A stretch of DNA of 64,000 nucleotides from Ardenticatenaceae bacterium (GTDB lineage: Bacteria > Chloroflexota > Anaerolineae > Promineifilales > Promineifilaceae): NCBI GenBank assembly GCA_030065875.1, contig JASJCR010000023.1, positions 62,001-126,000 on the forward strand. Reading direction: 5' to 3'. The position numbers were made by a program, and so were the translations under genes. Below, one piece after another: positions 26,692 through 35,369 of this stretch. The notes under the pieces are model-generated. The model was not told where the DNA came from. It was given only the letters and a program-made list of their open reading frames with translations, and did no database searches. Position 1 is the first letter of the stretch, and every line of letters starts with the position of its first letter.

Positions 26692-27201
26692 ATGACAAAA
26701 TCACAACTGCAATTCATGGTCTTCAAAATAACAACAGACGGGGTTGAAAGCAGTGAAGCGTTGGGTGAGGCAATTGGCCGGCTGCTGCAAAACCAGGACG
26801 TTATTTCCCTAAACGGCCCGTTGGGTGCCGGAAAAACCGCCCTGACGCGGGGGATAGCCCGGGGTTGGGGCACGCCCGATCGCGTGACCAGCCCCACCTA
26901 TACCCTCGTCAACGAGTATCGACGGGCAGCCGATGCCCAAACGCTCTTTCATTTAGATTGTTATCGCCTTTCTTCTGCTGACGATGCGGAAACGATCGGG
27001 CTAGATGATATTTTGGCGGCCGAGGGCGCAGTCGTCATTGAGTGGGCGGATCGCATAGCCGCCTGGCTGCCACTCGATCGAGTAGAAATCCACATCGCCC
27101 AGCCGGCCGATGAGACACGGGAATTTTCGTTTACCGCTCACGGGCCACGATCCCGGGAGCTGATTGAACGGCTGCGGCAGCAGCGTGAGGGCGGCGTATG
27201 A
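26692..27201 (+). CDS. tsaE: tRNA t6A37 biosynthesis ATPase TsaE
   Basis: 169 residues. P-loop GPLGAGKT, family motif SPTYTLVNEY and HLDCYRL, followed by IEWADRI, all as in TsaE (YjeE). It is the ATPase that works with TsaB and TsaD in forming N6-threonylcarbamoyladenosine at tRNA position 37. It overlaps tsaB by 4 nt (ATGA). The first eight residues (MTKSQLQF) precede a second possible ATG. tsaD is not in this window. Confidence 0.95.
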   Translation: MTKSQLQFMVFKITTDGVESSEALGEAIGRLLQNQDVISLNGPLGAGKTALTRGIARGWGTPDRVTSPTYTLVNEYRRAADAQTLFHLDCYRLSSADDAETIGLDDILAAEGAVVIEWADRIAAWLPLDRVEIHIAQPADETREFSFTAHGPRSRELIERLRQQREGGV

Positions 27202-27869
27202 TCTTGGCCATCGACACCGCTACCCGCTGGTTGGGGCTGGCCCTCATTGATCCGGGAAAGGGACAGGTGCGCCATACGGCCGGCTGGGAATCCGCTCGCA
27301 CACAAACCATTGAGTGCTCGGCCGCAATTGAAGCGGCCCTGGTGCAGCAGGGCGTGACTCCGGCCGATCTGGAAGGAATCGCCGTGGCGATCGGTCCCGG
27401 CTCCTATACCGGGCTGCGTATCGGGTTGGGCGTGGCCAAAGGGTTGGCCCTCGTCCATCAAACGGCTATTTTGCCGGTGCCCACGCTTGATATTCTAGCA
27501 GCACCCCTTCCAGCCAGTGACCGGCCGCTGATTTTGACGGTCGAGGCCGGTCGCAAACGGATTATTGCCGCGGAATACCGCTGGAGCACAGATGAGAAGA
27601 GGTGGCGGCTGCACCGGCCGGCCGATATTTTAACCTGGGACGACTTGATCAAGTCGCTCACTCAAAATTCCCTGGTGGCGGGCGAAATCTCGCCGGCCGC
27701 CCGAGAGCAATTGGAGAATCACCCCCTTACCGATCCACTTCCCCCGCCGTTTTGTATCCGCCGGCCGGAAATGCTGGCCCACCTTGGATGGCAGATGTTG
27801 CTGCGGGGGGAAACAGCCGATCCGGCCACAATCGCTCCCAACTATTTGCGTAAGCCGGAAGGCAGTTAA
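27198..27869 (+). CDS. tsaB: tRNA t6A37 biosynthesis protein TsaB
   Basis: 223 residues of the ASKHA fold: N-terminal ILAIDTATRWLGLAL, the family motif GPGSYTGLRIGLGVAKGLA, then PTLDILA. It is the dimerising partner of TsaD. Translation is coupled to tsaE (ATGA overlap). The C-terminal third is shorter than in E. coli but in the family range and ends in IAPNYLRKPEGS, the usual TsaB terminus before a RimI domain, which here is encoded separately at 6693-7232. Confidence 0.95.
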   Translation: MILAIDTATRWLGLALIDPGKGQVRHTAGWESARTQTIECSAAIEAALVQQGVTPADLEGIAVAIGPGSYTGLRIGLGVAKGLALVHQTAILPVPTLDILAAPLPASDRPLILTVEAGRKRIIAAEYRWSTDEKRWRLHRPADILTWDDLIKSLTQNSLVAGEISPAAREQLENHPLTDPLPPPFCIRRPEMLAHLGWQMLLRGETADPATIAPNYLRKPEGS

Positions 27870-27981
27870 AAAAAGCATTTTCCAGGCTGGATCGCTCATG
27901 GATTGGCAAATATCATTTCATCTTCATCAGTTTTTTTTCTCAAAGGCGATCGGTATTGTAAGATTAACGATCTAAAAGTGA

Positions 27982-29115
27982 TTGTCGAATTCAACCCTGG
28001 AGGTTCACATCGTTATCCTCAAAATTCTCAGTGCACTTTTGGGCGTCATCATCGTTGTCGTTACGATTCTATCGGCCGTGCGCTCCTTTGTGGTCCCTCG
28101 AGCGATGCCGGATTTTCTCTCGCGCCTGATCGCCGTCGCCTGGCGCAGGCTGTTTAATCTGCGCATCAGATTTGTCAAAAGCTACGTCGAAAAAGACCGC
28201 GTGATGGCCTTTTACGCGCCGATCACCCTCGTTTCTTTCCCCATGGTATGGCTGACCCTGGTGACGATTGGCTATATGTTCATTTTTTGGGCGACCGGCA
28301 ACCGCACCATGGGCGAAGCGTATATGCTGAGCGGTTCTTCGCTGTTGACCTTGGGTTTTGCCAGCAGCGACGCATTATTTGAGCAAATGTTGATCTTCTC
28401 CGAAGCAGCAATCGGCCTGATTATGGTGGCCTTGCTCATTTCCTATTTGCCAACGATGTACAGCGCGTTCTCCAGACGGGAATCTGCGGTGACCATGCTC
28501 GACGTGCGCGCCGGGTCGCCCCCATCGGCCGTAGAAATGATCCTGCGCATCTTCCGCATTGGCGAATTTAAAATGGATGACTTTTGGGAGGAGTGGGAAA
28601 ATTGGTTTGCCCAACTCGAAGAAAGCCACACCTCTCTGGCAATCCTGGTCTTTTATCGCTCACCGGTCCCGGAATACTCATGGGTCACCGCTTCCGGAGC
28701 GGTGCTCGATGCGGCCGCGCTTTCGGCCGCGGTGTTAGACACGCCACGCAACCCCAAAGAAGAGTTGTGTATCCGGGCCGGGTATCTGGCCTTACGCCGC
28801 ATCGCCAGCTTTTTTAGCATCGAATATAATGAATTTCCTACCAATCAAGATCCGATCAGCATTAGGCGGGAAGAATTTGATCAAGCGTGTGAAACGCTGG
28901 CCGCGGGTGGCGTGCCCATTAAACAAGATCGCGATCAGGCGTGGCTCGACTTCAAGGGGTGGCGGGTCAATTATGATACCGTTTTACTGGCCTTGTGTAA
29001 CATCACCATGGCTCCTTATGCTCCCTGGTCTTCAGATCGGGCACAAACTTACAATCAGTTAGAAACACCGCCGGTATTTTACGGCCGGGGCCTGCACCAA
29101 ACGGACGATCAGTAA
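27982..29115 (+). CDS. Membrane protein with a K+-channel-like pore region
   Basis: 377 residues. Helices at about 12-30 and 75-100, then SGSSLLTLGFA and a hydrophobic inner-helix-like segment (EAAIGLIMVALLISYLPTMYSAF) followed by SRRES. The order outer helix, pore loop with T-LGF, inner helix resembles two-helix potassium channels, with TLGF in place of TVGYG. The remaining 200 residues are a soluble, mostly helical C-terminal domain I do not recognise. Start is unclear: the open frame begins with TTG at 27982, but a GGAGG at 27999-28003 is spaced for an in-frame ATC at 28009. Channel function is inference only. Confidence 0.6.
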   Translation: MSNSTLEVHIVILKILSALLGVIIVVVTILSAVRSFVVPRAMPDFLSRLIAVAWRRLFNLRIRFVKSYVEKDRVMAFYAPITLVSFPMVWLTLVTIGYMFIFWATGNRTMGEAYMLSGSSLLTLGFASSDALFEQMLIFSEAAIGLIMVALLISYLPTMYSAFSRRESAVTMLDVRAGSPPSAVEMILRIFRIGEFKMDDFWEEWENWFAQLEESHTSLAILVFYRSPVPEYSWVTASGAVLDAAALSAAVLDTPRNPKEELCIRAGYLALRRIASFFSIEYNEFPTNQDPISIRREEFDQACETLAAGGVPIKQDRDQAWLDFKGWRVNYDTVLLALCNITMAPYAPWSSDRAQTYNQLETPPVFYGRGLHQTDDQ

Positions 29116-29323
29116 ATCATCTCCTCGACCCGCGTTCAGTTGCCTCTAAATTGATTTGGGATATTATCCCCTTACTTAAGCCAGTCCGTTTAAACAGCAC
29201 CAAGTTAAGGTTGAAGCTTACATCATTAAAGGGGTATTTCAATTTTTATTGCCCCAATCGAACATCAAACAAACCTGCAACCTATATTGCTTAGATTTTC
29301 CTGACCAGGTTAGGAGAGCCAAT

Positions 29324-31468
29324 ATGATGAGCGATTATAACGCCAGATGGGGTTCTAAAACCTTATCGATCATCTATTTCATCGCCGTGGTTTTCATTTG
29401 CCTGCTGTTTGTCGTCCTGGAACTCCTCCAAATTTCTTCTCTGGCCACCACGACCGCGTTATTCCTGACTTTAAGTGCAATCGGACTTGGCCTAATACTC
29501 ATGCGTCAAGATCGCTATGAGCTGTCGGTCATCATTTTTGGCACGGTGGTGTGGATTTGCATTTCAGGGGTCGTCATTGTCCGCGGCGGTCTGAGGCTCC
29601 CGGCCGTGGTGCTTTACCCGCTCGTTATCTTGTTGATGGGTATTTATGCTCGACCGATTTGGGCCATCATCAGCGGCCTGGCCTCGATTTTTATCTTGTC
29701 TTCCATCATGATTGCCCAGACAAATGGGTTTCTGGCGGAACCTTCGTTTGAGATTTCCCCACTGCAAACCTTAATTTTTAATTCGATCACCATTTCGGTC
29801 TCTGCAGTCATCGTCTATTTCACGTCGATCGCCGTCCTCAGAAACCAATCAGCCTTGCAAGAGAGCCAGCAGCAGGAAGCTGACCGGCGGCAGGCCATTG
29901 AAGAGCAGGCCGATCAATTAAGGCAGGCCAATAAAGCGCTGGAAATTAATAAAGATCGATTTCGCTCCCTCCTCAATAATGCCGGGGATCAAATTCTGCT
30001 GCTCGATAGCAACGGTTATATTATCGATGTCAATCAACAGGCCACAATCGATTTAGGGTATCGCGAAGATGAGTTAATCGGCATGAACGTGACCCAGGTT
30101 GATATCGCTTGGGATAAAGAGCGTTTTGCTCAGCAGCTGCAAGAAATGCCGTATGATTTATCAATCACGCTGAGCGGTCTTGAAAAACGCAAAGATGGGT
30201 CTACTTTTCCGGTGGAGGTCCGGGCCCGCAAGACCAAGGTCGGTGATGAAACGGTCATTATCGGTCTGATTCGGGATATAACCGAGCGGCTTGAGACGGA
30301 AGAGAATTTGCGTCAGTCACAAAAATTACAAAGCCTCGGCCTGTTAGCCGGTGGCGTGGCCCATGATTTTAACAATTTACTGGTGGCCCTGTTGGGGCAA
30401 ACCTCTATGGCTCGCCACAAGTTAGAAGTTGATCATCCAGCGCATATGCATGTTGAAAAAGCTGTCCAGGCAGCCAAGCAAGCGGCCGAGATCACCAAAC
30501 AGCTGCTGGCTTTTTCCGGCCGCGGCCATTTTCAAAAGGTGATACTGGATGTCAATGAACTCATCGAGCAAAATCTCGCCTTATTTCAGGTCGGAATTCC
30601 CAAGCGGATTTCGCTGCGCTCCGACCTTTCCGAAGATTTGCTGCCGATCGAAGCAGATACCGGACAAATCCAGCAGGTCATCATGAATTTGATTCTCAAT
30701 GCGGCCGAGGCGATCGGGGATAACCCCGGTACAATTCGGGTCTTAACCGGCACGCAAGAATTGACGACCAACGATCTCCAGTATCATCAGTTAACGGCGA
30801 CACCGTTAACGCCGGGTCGTTATGTAACAATCGAAGTATCTGATGATGGACCAGGCATTGAGCCGCACGTGTTAGACAAAGTGTTTGACCCCTTTTTTAC
30901 AACCAAAACCACCGGGCACGGGCTCGGGCTGGCAGCGGTATTGGGCATCATGCGGGGACACAAGGGGGGGTTGATCGTTTATTCCGAAATCGACAAAGGG
31001 ACGACCTTTAAATTATTTTTGCCGGCCGCTTCAGGAGAGGTCACATCTATACAGACCCTTCCTCTGGAAAAACCGGCTTCTCCTTTGCCGTCCAAAACAA
31101 TTATGGTCATTGATGACGACAACTCAGTCCGCCAAACGGTGCGTGAGATATTGGAAATCAGTGAATATCAGGTGATTGAAGCGGCAGATGGCTATACGGC
31201 TATTCAACTATTTGAGAGCGCCCCTGAAGCGATCGACTTAATCATTCTCGACATGACCATGCCGGGGCTTTCCGGTGAAGAAACCTACCAGCAAATTCGC
31301 CAGATAAAGGGAAATGCGCGAATTATCCTGTCATCCGGCTATAACCATATCGAAGCCACCCGCCGCATCAAAGGCCGACCCTATGTCGCTTTTTTGCAAA
31401 AACCGTACACGTTTAATCAGCTACTTGAGACGATTGACAAGCATTTACAAAGTCCAAATAATTTTTAG
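29324..31468 (+). CDS. Membrane-bound PAS hybrid histidine kinase with C-terminal receiver
   Basis: 714 residues. Six hydrophobic helices (about residues 15-175) form a sensor region, then a coiled segment, a PAS domain (about 205-325, DQILLLDSNGYIIDVNQ), HisKA with the His in GGVAHDFNN, HATPase_c (LILNAAEAIGD, DDGPGIEPHV, GHGLGLAAV) and a receiver domain (IDDDNSV, phosphoacceptor in IILDMTMPG, Lys in LQKPYTF). The HDFNN type is common in hybrid kinases. Start is ATG at 29324, AGGAGA six nt upstream; the frame upstream to a TTG at 29249 is rejected. Its stop codon interleaves with that of the convergent oxidoreductase gene. Confidence 0.92.
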   Translation: MMSDYNARWGSKTLSIIYFIAVVFICLLFVVLELLQISSLATTTALFLTLSAIGLGLILMRQDRYELSVIIFGTVVWICISGVVIVRGGLRLPAVVLYPLVILLMGIYARPIWAIISGLASIFILSSIMIAQTNGFLAEPSFEISPLQTLIFNSITISVSAVIVYFTSIAVLRNQSALQESQQQEADRRQAIEEQADQLRQANKALEINKDRFRSLLNNAGDQILLLDSNGYIIDVNQQATIDLGYREDELIGMNVTQVDIAWDKERFAQQLQEMPYDLSITLSGLEKRKDGSTFPVEVRARKTKVGDETVIIGLIRDITERLETEENLRQSQKLQSLGLLAGGVAHDFNNLLVALLGQTSMARHKLEVDHPAHMHVEKAVQAAKQAAEITKQLLAFSGRGHFQKVILDVNELIEQNLALFQVGIPKRISLRSDLSEDLLPIEADTGQIQQVIMNLILNAAEAIGDNPGTIRVLTGTQELTTNDLQYHQLTATPLTPGRYVTIEVSDDGPGIEPHVLDKVFDPFFTTKTTGHGLGLAAVLGIMRGHKGGLIVYSEIDKGTTFKLFLPAASGEVTSIQTLPLEKPASPLPSKTIMVIDDDNSVRQTVREILEISEYQVIEAADGYTAIQLFESAPEAIDLIILDMTMPGLSGEETYQQIRQIKGNARIILSSGYNHIEATRRIKGRPYVAFLQKPYTFNQLLETIDKHLQSPNNF

Positions 31469-32490
31469 CCGGCCGGCTCCCACTCAGAAACCTGAACGAT
31501 TAATTTTCCGCTCTTATTGCCGTCAAAAAGGCGATTAATGGCGGTTGGGGCAGATTTTAAACCAGGCACAATTTCCGTACGATATTGTACCTTCTTCTCA
31601 AAATACCATTCAGCCAGAGCGGCCATCGCCTCATCAGCCCGATCATAATAATCCAGGACGATAAACCCCTCCATACGGCCGCGCCGCACCAGCAAATTCA
31701 CCAAGTTATATGGTCCAGGCACCGGCTCGGTGGCATTGTACTGGCTAATCATGCCGCACAGCACGATTCGAGCAAACAAGTTAATTTGACCCAAAACCGT
31801 ATCGAGAATTTCTCCCCCAACATTGTCAAAATAAATATCAATGCCGTCGGGGCAATGTTGACGCAGCGCTTTTCTGATGTTGTCGGTTTTGTAATTAATC
31901 GCCCCGTCAATGCCCAACTCGTCGGTTAAGTAGCGGCATTTCTCCTCAGATCCGGCAATTCCGACCACACGCAACCCTTTTAATTTTCCAATTTGACACA
32001 CCAGGGAACCTACCGCCCCGGCCGCTCCGGACACCACGAGAGTCTCCCCTTCTTTTGGCCGGCCAACATCTAACAATCCAAAGTAAGCGGTCATGCCAAT
32101 CATGCCAAACAACCCCAGAAATGCATCAAGGGGAACACCGGGAAACTGCTGAAATTTTGTCAATCCGCGGCCGTCTGATGTGGTGTACAGCTGCCATCCC
32201 AAAAGACCCTGAACCAGATCACCCTCGGCAAAGTGGGGGTTTTTTGATTGTTCCACCACCCCAACCGCCATGCCGCGCATCACGTCTCCTAATTCCAGGG
32301 CCGGCAAATAAGTTGCCGTCGGGTTCATCCATCCGCGGTTGGTTGGATCAAGCGACAGATAAATATTGCGCACTAAAACTTCGCCGTCAGGCAATTCACC
32401 GACCGGTGATTCATGCCACTTAAAATTTGATTCTTTGATTCGGCCTACGGGACGTGAAGCCAAAAGCCACTGCTGGTTAATTTTTGTCAT
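31465..32490 (-). CDS. NADP-dependent oxidoreductase, zinc-free MDR family (leukotriene B4 dehydrogenase/CurA-like)
   Basis: 341 residues of the medium-chain dehydrogenase superfamily. SLDPTNRGWM is typical of the 2-alkenal/prostaglandin reductase group, the nucleotide loop is SGAAGAVGSLV and the substrate region contains IYFDNVGGEILD. Zinc ligands are absent. Such enzymes reduce alpha,beta-unsaturated carbonyls with NADPH, often as detoxification. The stop TAA (31465-31467) overlaps the stop of the convergent kinase gene by 3 nt. Confidence 0.9.
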   Translation of the reverse strand: MTKINQQWLLASRPVGRIKESNFKWHESPVGELPDGEVLVRNIYLSLDPTNRGWMNPTATYLPALELGDVMRGMAVGVVEQSKNPHFAEGDLVQGLLGWQLYTTSDGRGLTKFQQFPGVPLDAFLGLFGMIGMTAYFGLLDVGRPKEGETLVVSGAAGAVGSLVCQIGKLKGLRVVGIAGSEEKCRYLTDELGIDGAINYKTDNIRKALRQHCPDGIDIYFDNVGGEILDTVLGQINLFARIVLCGMISQYNATEPVPGPYNLVNLLVRRGRMEGFIVLDYYDRADEAMAALAEWYFEKKVQYRTEIVPGLKSAPTAINRLFDGNKSGKLIVQVSEWEPAG

Positions 32491-32522
32491 GGGAATGTCC
32501 TCAATTTTGGGTCAAACGTTGA

Positions 32523-32936
32523 TCATTTAATAGAAGTCAGGCTGGAGAAATCTATATGTGCCGGATGGGTATAGCGAATCACGTGTGAGGCGATGCCCGA
32601 TAAAGTCGTACTCAACGGCCGATCTTCCGCCAGCAGCACCACAATCGGTTTTCCAGATGCATACGCATAACCCGCCTCAATTCCTAAGCCAACTCCTTTT
32701 TCCGACATTTCTAACACGACAATATCAGATTGTTCAATGATCTGAAATGTCTGCTGCATCAATGCCTCTGCGGTAAACGATTTTTGACCCCACTGCTCTA
32801 AATCACGGGCAATGCATATCGTTGACCAACTGTAACGCTGCAAACGTCGGGAAATGGCTTCGATTAACGGCCGATTGCTTTGATCGGCATAATATTTTAT
32901 GCCCAAATAGATGGTTAGGGGGGTGTTGGAATCCAT
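32523..32936 (-). CDS. Nucleoside 2-deoxyribosyltransferase-like protein
   Basis: 137 residues. The fold signature is seen as IYLGIKYYAD at the start, QQTFQIIEQSDIVVLEMSEKGVGLGIEAGYAYASGKPIVVLL in the middle, the usual Ser/Glu/Gly-x-x-Glu-x-Gly pattern of this family. Known members cleave deoxyribonucleosides or hydrolyse 5'-nucleotides. Start ATG at 32934-32936. It lies upstream of the oxidoreductase on the same strand with a 32-nt gap. Substrate is not known. Confidence 0.75.
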   Translation of the reverse strand: MDSNTPLTIYLGIKYYADQSNRPLIEAISRRLQRYSWSTICIARDLEQWGQKSFTAEALMQQTFQIIEQSDIVVLEMSEKGVGLGIEAGYAYASGKPIVVLLAEDRPLSTTLSGIASHVIRYTHPAHIDFSSLTSIK

Positions 32937-32990
32937 TTATCAAGAAGAGGGAAAAGAGAAAAAGAAGAGAATCTGTCACCCAAACAGCAA

Positions 32991-33039
32991 TCGTATCTCG
33001 TATTTCATATCTCGCATTTCGTATTTCGTATCTCGCATT
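32991..33039. repeat. Heptamer array TCGTATY x7
   Basis: TCGTATC, TCGTATT, TCATATC, TCGCATT, TCGTATT, TCGTATC, TCGCATT. An eighth partial unit TCAAC contains the stop codon of acpS (33040-33042). The same heptamer is used in the long inverted pair at 57285-57446. Confidence 0.9.
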
Positions 33040-33402
33040 TCAACTTGTCGCTACCGCAAACCCAATCGCGTGGGTCTCTGTATGCGAAAGCGACACGGAC
33101 CAATGGGTCCATCCCTGATCAAGGGCCATTTGCTGCGCCTGGTTATGCAGCTCGAGCTGTGGTTTACCGCGGCTGTCGGTGACGATTTCGATATCGGTCC
33201 AATCCATATCTCCGATCCCGGTGCCGAGCGCTTTGGCCACCGCTTCTTTGACGGCAAAACGGCCGGCCAGACTGTTCAGACGGCCGGCGCAATACCCCTG
33301 TTCTCGATCGGTAAAAATCCGTTTGAGAAAACGATCGCCGTGGCGATCAATCGCCCGCTGCACCCGTTCGAGAGCAATCATATCTACGCCAGAGGTGATC
33401 AT
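33040..33402 (-). CDS. acpS: Holo-[acyl-carrier-protein] synthase
   Basis: 120 residues, the usual length. Motifs GVDMIALERV and FAVKEAVAKALG carry the magnesium and CoA-binding residues of AcpS-type phosphopantetheinyl transferases; the C-terminus has VSLSHTETHAIG. It loads 4'-phosphopantetheine onto ACP for fatty acid synthesis. The ATG overlaps the stop of the ClC gene by 4 nt (ATGA). The stop codon lies in a heptamer unit. Confidence 0.95.
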   Translation of the reverse strand: MITSGVDMIALERVQRAIDRHGDRFLKRIFTDREQGYCAGRLNSLAGRFAVKEAVAKALGTGIGDMDWTDIEIVTDSRGKPQLELHNQAQQMALDQGWTHWSVSLSHTETHAIGFAVATS

Positions 33403-35243
33403 GGTATCGCTTCTTCCTCACTTTCCTCTGCCGGCGGCCGGGCCCCAGCGGGAGCGTCAATTTCTTCCTGCAACCTGTCGAGATCCCCTTCAAGGCCGAT
33501 CACCACCAGGATATCCCCCCGATGCAGGGGGCGGTTGACGCCCGCGCTTAATCGCACGCGAGGCATGCCGTCATCCCCCTGCCGGTCAACCCAACCGATC
33601 ACGTTGACGTCAAACGTCTGGCGCAGGTTGAGATCCACCACGGTTTTGCCATCCCATTTGTCCGGAATCGGCACCCGGCGTGAGCCATACCCCGGCAAAA
33701 TTTGTCGCTGATCGTATCGCTCCCGCTGGGTGCGATAAATTGAGGTTTGGTGGGCAAACAGGGCGGCAATAACCAGGGCCATCAATGAAGGGACAATATA
33801 CGATCCGCTAAAAATCTCGATGGCAAACAGCATAGCGGCCAGCGGAACATTGACAATTGAGACCAGGCTGGCGGTCATCGCCGGGGCGATAAATACCAGC
33901 GGTGTGGCCGAAAAATCCCACTCGGCCGAAGCACCTAACAGCGCAGGGGCCTCGACAAAAATAGTGGCGACCATCGTTCCAAAAAAAAGCGAGGGAATTA
34001 GCAGACCGGCCGATCCGCCCGACCCGATGGTGATCATCGTGGCCAACATTTTGGCGAGTAGGGCAACGACCGCCAGCAGCAGCAGCAGTTCACCGGCCAG
34101 AGCCGCATCGATAACGCTTTCACCGGTTCCCAGGACCAGCGAGAGCGCTTCCGGTGCACTTTCCGTATGTAGACCAAACATTCCCTGGGCCCCCAAAAAG
34201 TAGATCAGGCCATACACTCCAAGGGCGATCAGCCCGGTGGCGATAGCTCCACCGATATGGCGCACCCAGGTATTGGTCAGCTGATGATGAAGCCAATCTT
34301 CCACGGCCGCTCTCAACCGGCCGAATATAATGCTCATCAGGGCAATCGAAAGGGTCATTCCCAGAAGCAGGACGTAGTAATGCCAGTTGTTGAGGGGAGG
34401 CAAATACCGCACCCCAACTTCAAAAAGCGCCGCATCGCCAAAGTAAGAAAATCCTTCTCCTTCTTCCAGAAAGCTGTGGGCAAAATTGTTGAGAAAAAAG
34501 GCCACGAGGGCAGAAATCAGGGAATAAATCAGCTTTTCAATGACCGGCCGTTTGCGATACATCACCTCTGTGGCAAAAAATGCGGCCGTAAAAGGTGCCC
34601 CCAGCAGGGTGGCGACCGCCGCCGAGATGCCGCTGAGCTGGGCGGTTTGCAAATCATCCGGGTCGGTTGGGCGCCACCAATTCATCAGGCGGCTAAATCG
34701 GCCGTTTAACTGACGGCGGGGCTTAAACAAACCGGCCGACAAACTCTCTCCGATCAGGGTTACGCTGGCTTCTAACCCCCCACTGCCTCCGCTGCCAATC
34801 GTAAAAAGCGTCGCCACCGCCTTGCGTAGGGCCAGGGAGAAAGTAGGCAGCTTCCAGCGCACGTCCACCCCCTCATCCCCCAACAAGCTCTGCTCAAAGG
34901 TTGGTTCAGAAGCGTAATAAAGTGAAATCGCCCGCTCCAGGCCGTCCCCCTCAATATCGATGAGTTCGTGCACCCGACCCTCGTCATCCCGATAATGAAT
35001 GACCCGGCCGGTGGTGCGAGCCAGGGTGGCCACGACAACGGCCCCGATAACCAGAAACAGCAGCACAAAAAAAACAAGCAGCGGAGGCGGCTGGGTTTCC
35101 ACAAAATGGAGAACCTCATGGCTGACCTCGTGAACCGCCGTTTTTAAGGCGTAAACCACCACCCATACCACAATGCCAATCACCACGGATTGCACCACCA
35201 GGCGGCGTTCTTGCGGATCAAAGTATTGCGATAATCCAAACAT
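33399..35243 (-). CDS. ClC-family chloride channel/transporter with C-terminal TrkA-C-like domain
   Basis: 614 residues. About ten membrane helices span residues 20-500. The ClC anion-site loops are present in altered form: GSGGSGGLEASV for GSGIP/GREGP and GSGGSAGLLIPSLF for GxFxP. Residues about 530-605 form a RCK/TrkA-C-like ligand domain (VDLNLRQTFDVNVIGWV, RGDILVVIGLEGDLDRL), in place of CBS. The loops deviate enough that transport and anion preference cannot be predicted. ATG at 35241-35243; coupled to acpS by ATGA overlap. Confidence 0.85.
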   Translation of the reverse strand: MFGLSQYFDPQERRLVVQSVVIGIVVWVVVYALKTAVHEVSHEVLHFVETQPPPLLVFFVLLFLVIGAVVVATLARTTGRVIHYRDDEGRVHELIDIEGDGLERAISLYYASEPTFEQSLLGDEGVDVRWKLPTFSLALRKAVATLFTIGSGGSGGLEASVTLIGESLSAGLFKPRRQLNGRFSRLMNWWRPTDPDDLQTAQLSGISAAVATLLGAPFTAAFFATEVMYRKRPVIEKLIYSLISALVAFFLNNFAHSFLEEGEGFSYFGDAALFEVGVRYLPPLNNWHYYVLLLGMTLSIALMSIIFGRLRAAVEDWLHHQLTNTWVRHIGGAIATGLIALGVYGLIYFLGAQGMFGLHTESAPEALSLVLGTGESVIDAALAGELLLLLAVVALLAKMLATMITIGSGGSAGLLIPSLFFGTMVATIFVEAPALLGASAEWDFSATPLVFIAPAMTASLVSIVNVPLAAMLFAIEIFSGSYIVPSLMALVIAALFAHQTSIYRTQRERYDQRQILPGYGSRRVPIPDKWDGKTVVDLNLRQTFDVNVIGWVDRQGDDGMPRVRLSAGVNRPLHRGDILVVIGLEGDLDRLQEEIDAPAGARPPAEESEEEAIP

Positions 35244-35250
35244 CGAAAAA

Positions 35251-35351
35251 GACGAGAGAAAAGAGACCAGAGACCGGAGATGCGAGGTGAGTAACAGTGA
35301 CCATCACCTTAATAACTAATAACCAATAACGAATACCCAATAAACCAATAC
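35251..35351. repeat. Two heptamer arrays between the ClC and DUF1385 genes
   Basis: GACGAGA, GAAAAGA, GACCAGA, GACCGGA, GATGCGA at 35251-35285, then TAATAAC, TAATAAC, CAATAAC, GAATACC, CAATAAA, CCAATAC at 35310-35351. Both have a 7-bp period with unrelated consensus. Confidence 0.85.
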
Positions 35352-35369
35352 ACCATTAAACATCCCTTT

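Noticed and set aside
29249..29323. N-terminal extension of the hybrid kinase from a TTG at 29249
   Set aside because: AGGAGA sits six nt before the ATG at 29324, and the upstream part is not like the sensor region.
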